A DNA stretch of 64,000 bases from the NCBI GenBank assembly GCA_031553395.1, contig JAVBLR010000006.1, positions 310,001 through 374,000 of the forward strand, written 5' to 3'. The notes beneath the pieces are model-generated. The model saw only the letters and a program-made list of their open reading frames with translations. It was not told the DNA's origin and made no database searches. Positions within the stretch are counted from its first letter, which is position 1; each line of letters begins with the position of its first letter. Shown in pieces: positions 9,049 through 17,866 of the stretch. This stretch comes from WRGA01 sp031553395 (lineage in GTDB: Bacteria; Bacteroidota; Bacteroidia; Bacteroidales; WRGA01). The position numbers and the translations under genes are program-made.

Positions 9049-9089
9049 CGAATAATAATCAATAGGGTTATCTTAATTCAAAATACAAA

Positions 9090-10499
9090 ATGGAAAAAAT
9101 TAAAACTTCTTTGAGGGATTCCCGTTGGGGGCGTTGGTTGGCACTAATATTTGTGTCGTTTACCATGCTTTGCAGTTATTATCTGACAGATGCAATGGCT
9201 CCGCTGCAACAACGATTAGAGGCTTCTCTTCATTGGAGTGCAACGGATTATGGCGTTTATACCAGTGGATACGGTTGGTTTAATGTTTTTCTGTGTATGC
9301 TTATCATTGCCGGTATTATTCTGGATAAAATCGGAGTTCGATTTACCGGTATATTTGCTATTGTCATTATGCTTACCGGTGCAGGTGTAAAATATTGGGC
9401 TATTTCGGGACATATCGGCGGAGAATTGGTGCATATTCATATTTCGTCCTGGCAACTTTTTGCAGCATCTAAACAGGCAATCGTTGCAGGATTGGGATTT
9501 GCAATTTTCGGCGTTGGATGTGAAATGTTTGGAATTACGGCCAACAAGGCTGTAGTTCGGTGGTTTAGAGGTAAAGAGATGGCGCTTGCGATTGGCCTAA
9601 ATACTTCTACCGGACGTATTGGGACGGCGTTGGCTATGTTTACACCGATTCCGTTGGTTAAGCTGACTCATAACATTAGCGCTCCAATTATTTTGTCTAT
9701 GCTTTTATTGTGTATCGGGCTTTTGGCGTTTATTACGTTTATCATATTCGACAAAAAATTGGATAAAGAATTGCCAATAGAATCTCAATCAAAAACGGAA
9801 GAAGATCAGTTTCATTTCAGTGATATCGTTAAGATTGCAAAAGTTCGGGCTTTTTGGTTGATCACAATTTTATGCGTTTTATTTTATTCGGCAGTTTTTC
9901 CATTTATTAAGTTTGCAACAAACCTGATTGTACAGAAATTTGGTATATCAGATGAGTTCGCAAGTTATATTCCTTCTTTACTGCCATTTGCGGCATTATT
10001 CTTGACTCCATTCTTCGGAGGTTTGTATGACAAAAAAGGAAAAGGCGCGACCATTATGATAATCGGCTCAGTTATATTGCTTTTTGTTCATCTAATATTT
10101 TCAATTCCATCTCTGAATAATTTATATGTTGCAATTGCATTGGTTGTATTTTTGGGAATTGGTTTTTCCTTGGTTCCTTCAGCCATGTGGCCTTCGATTG
10201 CTAAGATTATTCCGGAAAATCGATTGGGAACGGCTTATTCAATTACTTTTTGGGTTCAGAATTGGGGTTTGATGGGTGTTCCGATTCTGATTGGTTATTT
10301 ACTCGATAAATACTGTGTAACAGGAACTGTAGAAAAAATAATAGGAGGAGAACGAGTCTCTGTTACACAATATGATTATACGCTTCCAATGCTTGTATTT
10401 GCATGTTTTGGCGCATTGTCTATTATTTTTGCCTTTATGTTGAAGAAAGAAGATGCAAAAAAAGGATATGGATTGGAAGAAGCAAATATAGTGAAATAA
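9090..10499 (+). CDS. Major facilitator superfamily transporter
   Basis: The 469-residue protein has about 12 hydrophobic segments split by a polar loop near residues 225 to 250 (KLDKELPIESQSKTEEDQ), the standard 6+6 MFS topology. The motif-A-like segment GIILDKIGVRFTG lies between helices 2 and 3, and a related one, FFGGLYDKKGKG, lies in the second half. The opening region with ALIFVSFTMLCSYYLTDAMAPLQ is typical of a Bacteroidota MFS group often just labelled 'MFS transporter'. The substrate cannot be deduced. The gene is followed 50 bases later by the SpoIID-like gene on the same strand, so read-through is possible. Confidence 0.88.
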   Translation: MEKIKTSLRDSRWGRWLALIFVSFTMLCSYYLTDAMAPLQQRLEASLHWSATDYGVYTSGYGWFNVFLCMLIIAGIILDKIGVRFTGIFAIVIMLTGAGVKYWAISGHIGGELVHIHISSWQLFAASKQAIVAGLGFAIFGVGCEMFGITANKAVVRWFRGKEMALAIGLNTSTGRIGTALAMFTPIPLVKLTHNISAPIILSMLLLCIGLLAFITFIIFDKKLDKELPIESQSKTEEDQFHFSDIVKIAKVRAFWLITILCVLFYSAVFPFIKFATNLIVQKFGISDEFASYIPSLLPFAALFLTPFFGGLYDKKGKGATIMIIGSVILLFVHLIFSIPSLNNLYVAIALVVFLGIGFSLVPSAMWPSIAKIIPENRLGTAYSITFWVQNWGLMGVPILIGYLLDKYCVTGTVEKIIGGERVSVTQYDYTLPMLVFACFGALSIIFAFMLKKEDAKKGYGLEEANIVK

Positions 10500-10549
10500 G
10501 AGCAATTAGCTTCTGTAAATTACATATTTAAAACTAAACCAAGGGAATT

Positions 10550-11869
10550 ATGCTTCAAACAACAATACGTGTAGGTATTTTAACTGAAAAAGAAATCAGT
10601 TTTTCTTTTGATGAAACCTATATTTGTGGTGGTATAAAGTTAAGTCCAAAAATAACTTATTCTGCTCATTTTGATAATGGAAAGATTCTGTTTCAAGGGA
10701 TTTTATATGACGAATTGTTGTTCGAAACCATTGCTGAAAATGCAGTATTCAATCTGCATGAAGTAACAATTGGAGTGTCTTTTCACTGGGAACGGAAAAT
10801 TACTCAAAGTTTTCCCGGAAAATTACATTTGATAATTCATAACGAACAGATTATAGCTATTAATATTGTTTTGGTTGAGGATTATTTGATTAGCGTTATA
10901 TCTTCCGAAATGAGTTCGACAGCTTCTTTGGAGTTTTTAAAAGCTCATGCTGTAATTTCTCGCAGTTGGTTATTAGCCCAAATAGAGAAAAATAAAACTA
11001 TTAATGTAAAAACGACTTATGCTTCTTGTATTCAGAATGAGGATGAATACATTCGCTGGTACGATCGTGAGGATCATGAATTGTTTGATGTTTGTGCTGA
11101 TGATCATTGTCAACGTTATCAAGGATTTTCCCATATCTTATCGCCTTTGGCTAGGGAAGCTGTAAATGAAACATCTGGTAATGTTCTTGTTTATGACGGA
11201 AAAATATGTGATGCCCGGTTTTCTAAATGTTGTGGTGGAGTAACCGAAGAATTTCAATATTGCTGGGAACCTATTAAACATCCTTATTTAAAAGCAATAT
11301 CTGATAAAAAAGATAAGAATAGCAATTCATTTCCTGACTTAACACAGGAAGAAAATGCTGCAAGGTGGATACAATCTTCACCTGGAGCTTTTTGCAATAC
11401 ATCTGATAGTGCTATTTTATCTCAGGTTTTAAATAATTATGATTTGGAAACCACTGACTTTTACCGGTGGAAAATTGAATATTCCCAACAAGAATTAGCT
11501 GCATTAATATTCGAACGTTCAGGTTTTGATTTTGGAGAAATTATAGATTTGATGCCAATAGAAAGAGGAAAATCCGGACGCTTGGTAAAACTCAAAGTTG
11601 TAGGAAGTAAAAAGTCATTAACAATCGGTAAGGAATTGGAAATACGGCGTATTTTATCCCGTTCGCATCTTTATAGTTCGGCGTTTGTCGTTGATAAACA
11701 AAATTATATTAATGCTATTCCGCAAACGTTTATCCTTACCGGAGCCGGGTGGGGGCATGGAGTCGGGCTATGTCAAATTGGAGCTGCTGTAATGGGCGAA
11801 AAAGGGTATCGTTATGATGAAATTTTATATCATTATTTTTCAGGAGCTACAATAGAAAAGAAATATTAG
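10550..11869 (+). CDS. SpoIID/LytB domain protein
   Basis: The 439-residue protein carries the SpoIID/LytB domain (PF08486): the stretch VISSEMSSTASLEFLKAHAV followed by ISRSW near residues 115 to 145, and the C-terminal signature GAGWGHGVGLCQIGAAVMGEKG near 400 to 420. SpoIID is a lytic transglycosylase acting on peptidoglycan glycan strands denuded of stem peptides, and Bacteroidota homologues are assumed to be related. Cys residues cluster in FSKCCGGVTEEFQYCWEP. No signal peptide is apparent in MLQTTIRVGILTEKEISF, so either the start is mis-set or export is not by Sec; this N-terminus does look like that of other Bacteroidota members. Confidence 0.85.
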   Translation: MLQTTIRVGILTEKEISFSFDETYICGGIKLSPKITYSAHFDNGKILFQGILYDELLFETIAENAVFNLHEVTIGVSFHWERKITQSFPGKLHLIIHNEQIIAINIVLVEDYLISVISSEMSSTASLEFLKAHAVISRSWLLAQIEKNKTINVKTTYASCIQNEDEYIRWYDREDHELFDVCADDHCQRYQGFSHILSPLAREAVNETSGNVLVYDGKICDARFSKCCGGVTEEFQYCWEPIKHPYLKAISDKKDKNSNSFPDLTQEENAARWIQSSPGAFCNTSDSAILSQVLNNYDLETTDFYRWKIEYSQQELAALIFERSGFDFGEIIDLMPIERGKSGRLVKLKVVGSKKSLTIGKELEIRRILSRSHLYSSAFVVDKQNYINAIPQTFILTGAGWGHGVGLCQIGAAVMGEKGYRYDEILYHYFSGATIEKKY

Positions 11870-11905
11870 ATTTACTTTATGGCTCATAATGACACCTATT
11901 TGAAG

Positions 11906-11990
11906 GTTTTACGTTTTACGTAATACGTTCTACGCCTCGGTAATATCAACCATTTACGTATAACGTAAAACATACAACGTATTACATATT
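11906..11990. repeat. Intergenic inverted repeat built from ACGTAAAAC/GTATTACG words
   Basis: GTAATACGTT at 11920 to 11929 is the reverse complement of AACGTATTAC at 11976 to 11985, and TTTTACGT near 11915 matches ACGTAAAA near 11963 in inverted order. The words TTTACGT and TAATACGT recur within each arm. The arms lie just upstream of the alpha/beta hydrolase start. Confidence 0.65.
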
Positions 11991-12028
11991 GGACTCGTTT
12001 TAAAACAAAACTCAAAAAATAATAATCT

Positions 12029-12769
12029 GTGAACTTCAATATGCAATCATTATACATTCAATCGGATGATGCTCAAATATATTGTGAAATATATGGGCAG
12101 GAGAAAGGTATTCCATTGGTTTTATTGCATGGAAACGGAGAAAATTTGTGTTATTTTAAATCACAGATTGAGTTTTTTGCATCACAATTTAAGGTTATAG
12201 CTATTGATAGTCGCGCTCATGGAAAATCAACTCGAGGCACGAAGCCACTCAATTTTTATACAATAGCTGAAGATGTGTTGGCTGTATTTGATGCTTTATC
12301 TATTGACAAAACACATGTGCTAGGATTTAGTGATGGTGGAAATATTGCGTTGCATTTGGCTTTATTAGCTCCGGAACGGTTGAAGTCAATGGTTTTGGCG
12401 GGAGCCAATTATAATCCGGAGGGGCTTCGCTTTTTATATCGCATATCTATTTGGATTACTTATATTTACCTCTCCATAAAGGCGTTGTTTTCGGCAAAGG
12501 CGTTACAAAAAAAAGAAGTTTGGGGATTAATGATACATCATCCGAATTTAACACTCAATCAGATTGCTCAAATAAAAATTCCAACATTGGTAATTACCGG
12601 AGAACATGATATGGTAAGTCAAAAACACAATGACAAAATAAGCGATGCCATTGTTAATTCCAAACGAATTATAGTTCCAAAAGCCGATCATTTTTTATAC
12701 TGTAAAATGTCGGATATATTTAATCAAATTGTGGATGAGTTTCTTAAAATAATTAGAGGTAGCTATTGA
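12029..12769 (+). CDS. Alpha/beta hydrolase
   Basis: The 246-residue protein has the alpha/beta-hydrolase fold signature: oxyanion-hole segment LLHGNGENLCYF near residue 34, nucleophile elbow GFSDGG near residue 99, a late acidic residue in ITGEHDMVSQKH, and the catalytic His in KADHFLYCK near residue 229. There is no signal peptide, so it is probably cytoplasmic. The substrate is not predictable from sequence. The first codon in the long frame is GTG at 12029; the ATG at 12041 (MQSLYIQSD) is equally acceptable. The 3' end overlaps the left arm of a terminator hairpin. Confidence 0.85.
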   Translation: MNFNMQSLYIQSDDAQIYCEIYGQEKGIPLVLLHGNGENLCYFKSQIEFFASQFKVIAIDSRAHGKSTRGTKPLNFYTIAEDVLAVFDALSIDKTHVLGFSDGGNIALHLALLAPERLKSMVLAGANYNPEGLRFLYRISIWITYIYLSIKALFSAKALQKKEVWGLMIHHPNLTLNQIAQIKIPTLVITGEHDMVSQKHNDKISDAIVNSKRIIVPKADHFLYCKMSDIFNQIVDEFLKIIRGSY

Positions 12770-12806
12770 TTTCTTCCAATCCAATAACTACCTCTAATTA
12801 TTTTTA
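12751..12806 (+). terminator. Bidirectional terminator overlapping the hydrolase stop
   Basis: AATTAGAGGTAG at 12751 to 12762 pairs with CTACCTCTAATT at 12788 to 12799, and the stem can be extended inward with few mismatches. ATTTTTAAC follows. The left arm encodes the last residues of the hydrolase. It can also serve the M48 gene, which ends at 12826 on the other strand. Confidence 0.7.
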
Positions 12807-12825
12807 ACTCCTTCTAACTCCTTTT

Positions 12826-13671
12826 CTAGAATTGCCATTGAGAACTTGTCTTGGCACCTGAAGGAGTTGAATTTACTTTTCCTGAATTGTAATATTTCAG
12901 TGCGTCCGGCAAATAATCGTTTTGAATTTTCGATACACGGGTTTGGTCTGAAGGGTGTGTACTCATAAATTCGGGAGTAGCTCCTCCTTGTGCTGACATT
13001 CGCTGCCAGAATGCAACGGCACTACTTGGATCATAACCGGCAATTGCCATAAAGATAAGACCCAAATGATCTGCTTCAAGTTCTTGTTTGCGAGAAAATG
13101 GCAACATTACACCATATTGAGCACCAAGTCCATATACAGTACTTGCGATGGCTTGTGTTGTTTCTGATTTTGAACCTAAAACTGCACCCAATGCTGCGCT
13201 TCCGTATTGAGCGGCTACTTGTTGAGACATTCTTTCGTTGGCATGTTTAGCAACAGCATGAGCAACTTCATGCCCCAGTACAACTGCCAAACCTGTTTCA
13301 TTTTGAGTGTACGGAAGAATTCCTTCATAAACAACAATTTTACCTCCAGGCATACAAAACGCATTTACCTGATCGTCTTTTATCAGATTAAATTCCCATG
13401 AATACCCACTTAACAAGGATTCTTGCCCTACTGATTTGTAATATGCAGCAACAGCATTAGCAATATTTTGCCCAACTTTTACGACAAGTGCAGTATTTGT
13501 CTTATCTGTAGATTTTTGAGCTGTTTTGATGTAATCGCTATATTCCTGTAAACTTAAAGACATAACCTCACTATCCGAAACTAATGATAGTTGCTGCCGT
13601 CCTGTAATTGGTACACTGCTACAAGCGTACATCAAAGCAATGAAACTAAAGAAAGTAATAATTTTTTTCAT
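12826..13671 (-). CDS. M48 family metalloprotease lipoprotein (LoiP/BepA-like)
   Basis: The 281-residue protein begins with a lipoprotein signal peptide (lipobox LMYACSS, Cys near residue 17). It has the zinc site HEVAH (His134, Glu135, His138, in VVLGHEVAHAVAKH), with a downstream ligand Glu in ELEADHLGLIFMAIAGYDP. The segment FMSTHPSDQTRVSKI is characteristic of M48 periplasmic proteases that survey outer-membrane proteins. It probably sits in the periplasm anchored to a membrane and degrades or refolds misfolded envelope proteins. Length and layout are normal for the family. The promoter box is on the minus strand near 13740. Confidence 0.93.
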   Translation of the reverse strand: MKKIITFFSFIALMYACSSVPITGRQQLSLVSDSEVMSLSLQEYSDYIKTAQKSTDKTNTALVVKVGQNIANAVAAYYKSVGQESLLSGYSWEFNLIKDDQVNAFCMPGGKIVVYEGILPYTQNETGLAVVLGHEVAHAVAKHANERMSQQVAAQYGSAALGAVLGSKSETTQAIASTVYGLGAQYGVMLPFSRKQELEADHLGLIFMAIAGYDPSSAVAFWQRMSAQGGATPEFMSTHPSDQTRVSKIQNDYLPDALKYYNSGKVNSTPSGAKTSSQWQF

Positions 13672-13736
13672 ACATTTATTTTTAAAATTTTACACTAAGG
13701 TCAAAATGAGAACTTGTATTTTAATCAAAACCATTG

Positions 13737-13744
13737 CAAATATA
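13737..13744 (-). promoter_or_regulatory. -7 promoter box of the M48 protease gene
   Basis: On the minus strand this reads TATATTTG (TAnnTTTG), about 65 bases before the start codon. It lies in the 358-base divergent spacer 13672 to 14029, which otherwise shows only AT-rich sequence and the promoter for the opposite gene. Confidence 0.55.
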
Positions 13745-13878
13745 CAGACTATTTTTTTCAATATTAATGAGTAAAAGTAAAAGTTATATGTCATAGGATA
13801 GTTCTTTTAAATACTATAATTTCCAACTTTTTACTTTTAACATTATTAACCCTTGTGTTTACATATTAATATTATAAT

Positions 13879-13886
13879 TATCTTTG
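13879..13886 (+). promoter_or_regulatory. -7 promoter box of the TlpA-like gene
   Basis: TATCTTTG matches TAnnTTTG, with a TTG about 23 bases upstream (13853) as a loosely spaced -33 candidate. It implies a leader of roughly 135 bases before the start at 14030. No riboswitch was recognised in the leader. Confidence 0.55.
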
Positions 13887-14029
13887 ACTGCCAAAAATTA
13901 AATGTCCCACATAAAGTAGATGAAAATTAACTCAAATAGTTTCAATTTTGTCCATGTTTTTTTGAATATTTTAAATCCGTAAATATATTTTCAAAAAGAC
14001 CTTCGTGTAAAAATTTAAAAAATAAACAT

Positions 14030-15133
14030 ATGAAAAAGATACTTATTGCTTGTGTAGCTATAATTGCATTGTATGCATGTTCGGAAGAAAAGAAAAAAGA
14101 TAATTTTACAATTGATGGGAAAGTAAGTTTGACAGAACTGGATGGTCAAAATGTTTATCTTCAGGTTACGAATGATAATACGAATGAAATCGTTACACTT
14201 GATTCAGTCAAAATACAAAATGGAGTATTCTCATTTAAAGGGAACAAGGATACTGTAATTATCGCATCGTTGTATGTTCCAAATACATACGACATCAGAA
14301 TCGCACTTGAACCCGGAACTATAAATGTTTCTATTCCCGAAAATGGAGTACCTGTTATTTCCGGTACACCGTTGAATGATACTCTTCAGGCATTTTACAA
14401 TAGAATAGATATTTTGCAAAAGGAAGGCCGGCAAATTGTAGAATCGTATCCAAAAACAGATATAACACCGGAACAACAACAGGAAATGGAAGCAAAATTA
14501 GGTGCAATTCCTGATAAAATTGATACTGAAATCGTGACCTTTATAAAAGCAAATATAAATAATGTTGTCGGACAATTTTTTGCTCTTAATTTTTTGCAAA
14601 ACTTTGATCCTGAAGTACAATCTGAAATATTGGGTGTTGCAGGGGAAGACTTTAAATCAAGAAAAGAAATACAAGTTCTTATTGCTGAATTGGAAAAAAT
14701 GAACAAATCAATCGGTACTCTTTATAAAGATTTTTCATCTGAAACATTGACAGGAAAAAAAGTTCGTTTATCTGATTATGTAGGAAAAGGGAAGTATGTA
14801 TTGGTTGATTTTTGGGCATCATGGTGTGGACCGTGCCGTTCCGAAATGCCTGCATTAGCCGCTCTTTATAATAAATACAAATCAAAGGATTTCGAGATTG
14901 TAGGAGTTTCTTTAGATAAGGATAAAGCAAGTTGGAAGAAAGCTGTTGACGGCATGAAAATGGTTTGGCCTCAAATTTCTGATTTGAAAGAATGGAATTC
15001 CGAAGGAGCAAGAGCTTATAATGTTGAATCTATTCCGTTTACTATACTGATAGACAAGGATGGAAAAATCGTTGCTCAGAATTTGCGTGGGGCAAGTTTA
15101 GAGAAAAAGATTGAAGGATTATTGCAGAAGTGA
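14030..15133 (+). CDS. TlpA-like thiol-disulfide oxidoreductase lipoprotein with DUF4369
   Basis: The 367-residue protein has a lipoprotein signal (lipobox ALYACSEE, Cys near residue 17). An N-terminal DUF4369 beta-domain covers about residues 27 to 125 (FTIDGKVSLTELDGQNVYLQ begins it), then a helical linker, then a thioredoxin-fold domain from about residue 235. The active site is WCGPC with Cys266 and Cys269, followed by the cis-Pro loop VESIPFTILIDKDGKI. Such proteins are membrane-anchored periplasmic reductants in Bacteroidota. Partner proteins are not evident from the neighbourhood. Confidence 0.92.
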   Translation: MKKILIACVAIIALYACSEEKKKDNFTIDGKVSLTELDGQNVYLQVTNDNTNEIVTLDSVKIQNGVFSFKGNKDTVIIASLYVPNTYDIRIALEPGTINVSIPENGVPVISGTPLNDTLQAFYNRIDILQKEGRQIVESYPKTDITPEQQQEMEAKLGAIPDKIDTEIVTFIKANINNVVGQFFALNFLQNFDPEVQSEILGVAGEDFKSRKEIQVLIAELEKMNKSIGTLYKDFSSETLTGKKVRLSDYVGKGKYVLVDFWASWCGPCRSEMPALAALYNKYKSKDFEIVGVSLDKDKASWKKAVDGMKMVWPQISDLKEWNSEGARAYNVESIPFTILIDKDGKIVAQNLRGASLEKKIEGLLQK

Positions 15134-15186
15134 AACTCCGGATTTTAAATCTTGAGTTCAAGGTAAGTTTTATCATTATTGTAGTT

Positions 15187-15262
15187 GTTAGTTATTAGTC
15201 TTTGATTTTTAGTTTATTATTGGCATGTTAACGCTTAATAAAACTGAAGACTAATAACTAAT
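15187..15262. repeat. Intergenic inverted repeat built from TTAGTTATTAGTC words
   Basis: GTTAGTTATTAGTCTT at 15187 to 15202 matches the reverse complement of AAGACTAATAACTAAT at 15247 to 15262 at 15 of 16 positions. It could act as a terminator for the TlpA-like gene, but no clear T-run follows. It is of the same style as the other word-based inverted repeats in the window. Confidence 0.6.
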
Positions 15263-15291
15263 AATCAATTCATATAAGCCCTCTCACAAAA

Positions 15292-16620
15292 ATGAATAAG
15301 TTTTTTGTTGTTTTAATTATTTTGCTGTTTTTCAATACTTTATTGTTTTTACATTCACAAAACAATTATATTCCTCAATCAAATAATCCCGACAGCATTA
15401 TTATTAAAAAAAATCCGATCTTTATTGATGATAAGGATTTTTTTCTTTTTTTTTATTATGATACTTTAAAGTACAACCCGTTGCTCATGCCTTTGATTTT
15501 TAATGGGAAATGGGTTTCCGATGATACACTTAAACTATTTAAGAAACCTCCGAAAACAAAAGACGGATTTTCCATTTTACCTTCACCTTTTCAATCTTTA
15601 TATGTAAATACAGATTGGAAATCTACGGATATTCAAAAATATGTCAGGCAATCGACAATGAATTATACATTTCTTCATAATCCTCAAATTGTTAAATACA
15701 ATGAAGGAATGTTGCCCGAAAAAGTCTTCGAACAACAAGAAATGACAACGAATATATTTAAAGACTTATTTCGACCGGAGGCTAATGTAACGCTTAGTCC
15801 CGACAATCTTCATCGAACTGTTCCGAAAGAAGAATATTGGTGGAAAATAATGAATAGTGTTTTAAATGTAACTCAGAGTTATGTCTCTGATAATTGGTAC
15901 AAGGGAGGTGAGAGTAATATGTCGTTATTAAATATACAAAATCTGAAATTTGGATATAATGACAAAAAAGTTATTCAGTTTGAAACTGAGATAGAGTGCA
16001 AGTTTAGTTTTTATAATTCTCCAAATGATACTGTACGCGCATTTCGAGTTAATGATGACGCGACTTTCCTGAAAAGTAAGATCGGGCTTAAAGCTGTCGA
16101 AACATTCTATTATACATTTTCAACCGAATTTAGAACGCAATTATTTAATAATTATAAGGCGAATAGTACAGTCAAAACTTCTTCATTTTTATCTCCTGCC
16201 AATCTCTATATGAGTTTAGGGATGGATTATAAGTTGAAAAATAAAAAAATAGTAATGTCTGTAATTGTATCACCATTATCTTACCGCTTGGTTTATGTTC
16301 ACGACCCTGAAGTAAAAGAAACAAACTTTGGTGTAGATGCAGGGAAAAAATCTAAAAGTTCTTTTGGGTCCATGTTGACCGGAGATTTGACATGGACTTT
16401 CGACAAACAAATCAATTGGGTTTCGCGATTATATTATTATACTACTTATAAAAAAACTGAAGCTGAATGGGAAAATACATTCAACTTTATCCTTAACAGG
16501 TATTTATCAACAAAATTCATGTTTCATGCCCGTTTTGACGATAGTGCAAAACCATCTCCTTCATGGGATTATCTTCAGTTGAGAGAATTGTTAAGTTTTG
16601 GAATTGCATATAAATGGTAA
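15292..16620 (+). CDS. DUF3078 protein, predicted outer-membrane beta-barrel
   Basis: The 442-residue protein has an N-terminal signal peptide (very hydrophobic residues 4 to 20, then HSQNN). A DUF3078-like region starts near residue 190 with TQSYVSDNWYKGGESNMSLL, the family hallmark (x-NWxxGGxxxxS). The rest alternates beta-strand-like segments rich in aromatic residues and ends in an aromatic residue (FGIAYKW), as outer-membrane barrels do. The function of the family is unknown; an outer-membrane location is inference. The following M20 peptidase gene starts 38 bases downstream on the same strand. Confidence 0.83.
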   Translation: MNKFFVVLIILLFFNTLLFLHSQNNYIPQSNNPDSIIIKKNPIFIDDKDFFLFFYYDTLKYNPLLMPLIFNGKWVSDDTLKLFKKPPKTKDGFSILPSPFQSLYVNTDWKSTDIQKYVRQSTMNYTFLHNPQIVKYNEGMLPEKVFEQQEMTTNIFKDLFRPEANVTLSPDNLHRTVPKEEYWWKIMNSVLNVTQSYVSDNWYKGGESNMSLLNIQNLKFGYNDKKVIQFETEIECKFSFYNSPNDTVRAFRVNDDATFLKSKIGLKAVETFYYTFSTEFRTQLFNNYKANSTVKTSSFLSPANLYMSLGMDYKLKNKKIVMSVIVSPLSYRLVYVHDPEVKETNFGVDAGKKSKSSFGSMLTGDLTWTFDKQINWVSRLYYYTTYKKTEAEWENTFNFILNRYLSTKFMFHARFDDSAKPSPSWDYLQLRELLSFGIAYKW

Positions 16621-16657
16621 TTAAGAAGTTTGAAGTTTGAATTAAGAATTGATTAGA

Positions 16658-17845
16658 ATGAGTTTATCAGATAAAATAAAGGAAAGAACAGAGCAAATAT
16701 ATCCGGAAGTGGTAGGTATTTACCGTCATTTGCACCAACATCCGGAATTATCGTTTCATGAAAAAGAGACATCTGAGTTTGTTTGCAATTTTCTGAAAAA
16801 AGAGAATATTCCATATCGTTCTAATATTGGTGGATACGGTATTTTAGCACGTATAGAAGGTGAAAATCCTTCTTCAAAAATAATAGCTTTGCGCGCAGAT
16901 ATGGATGCCCTGCCTATTCAGGAAGATAATGATGTTTCATTCAAATCTCAGTGTGACGGAGTTATGCATGCTTGCGGACACGACACACATACCACATCAT
17001 TGCTGGGAGTAGCAAAGATTCTGTCCGGTATGAGAGATGAATTTTCCGGAACCATTTTATTAATTTTTCAGCCTGGAGAAGAAAAACATCCCGGAGGAGC
17101 TCGTTTGATGCTGGAGGATAATATCTTTGAAGGATACGAGCCTGAGTTAATTCTTGCCCAGCATTCTTTTCTAGATTTACCATGTGGAAGCATTGGTTTT
17201 TGTTCCGGTACAGTGATGGCTTCAGCAGATGAAGTGCATATTATCGTAAAAGGAAAAGGCGGTCATGCTGCAATGCCTCATTTGTTGAATGATACGGTTT
17301 TAGCTGCTTCTCAGTTGATTGTTTCCATGCAACAGGTGGTAAGCCGCATTTCCAATCCTTTTAAGCCGATGGTGCTTTCATTTGGCAAATTTATTGCGAA
17401 TGGTGCTACGAATATAATTCCAAACGAAGTTTTCATTTCAGGGACACTTCGCACAATGGATGAAGAGGAAAGAGCTAAAGCAAAAAAAGCGATTCTTACG
17501 ATTGCTCATTCTACAGTTAATGCTTATGGTTGTGAATGCGATATTGATGTACAAGACGGTTATCCTACGGTTTTTAATAATCCGGATGTAACAGAAAGAG
17601 CAAAACAATTTACGCAGGAATTTTTGGGAATGGAAAACGTTGTTGAATACCCTGTGAGAATGACCAGTGAAGATTTTGGCTTTTTCTCTCAAAAATATCC
17701 TGTTTCTTTTTTCCGCTTTGGAGTAAGAGGAAAGACAAATCCGACCAATGGCAGCTTGCATACATCCACTTTTTTAATTGATGAAGAAGCGTTAAAGACA
17801 AGTGTAGGAGCAATGGCTTATATGGCTTTGCGTTTTATCAAATAA
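16658..17845 (+). CDS. M20 family amidohydrolase (N-acyl amino acid / hippurate hydrolase type)
   Basis: These metal-dependent enzymes hydrolyse N-acylated amino acids. The motifs are complete: YRHLHQHPELSFHEKET near the N-terminus, RADMDALPIQ, the metal site HACGHDTHTTSLLG, QPGEEKHPGGARLML with catalytic Glu, a C-terminal metal ligand in TSEDFGFFSQ, and SLHTSTF at the end. The dimerisation domain occupies about residues 185 to 300. The length of about 395 residues is normal. I use the ATG at 16658 (MSLSDKIKER), which starts like other family members; the frame can be extended only to a TTG at 16649. No signal peptide, so cytoplasmic. Confidence 0.92.
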   Translation: MSLSDKIKERTEQIYPEVVGIYRHLHQHPELSFHEKETSEFVCNFLKKENIPYRSNIGGYGILARIEGENPSSKIIALRADMDALPIQEDNDVSFKSQCDGVMHACGHDTHTTSLLGVAKILSGMRDEFSGTILLIFQPGEEKHPGGARLMLEDNIFEGYEPELILAQHSFLDLPCGSIGFCSGTVMASADEVHIIVKGKGGHAAMPHLLNDTVLAASQLIVSMQQVVSRISNPFKPMVLSFGKFIANGATNIIPNEVFISGTLRTMDEEERAKAKKAILTIAHSTVNAYGCECDIDVQDGYPTVFNNPDVTERAKQFTQEFLGMENVVEYPVRMTSEDFGFFSQKYPVSFFRFGVRGKTNPTNGSLHTSTFLIDEEALKTSVGAMAYMALRFIK

Positions 17846-17866
17846 CAAACATAATAAACATTCAAT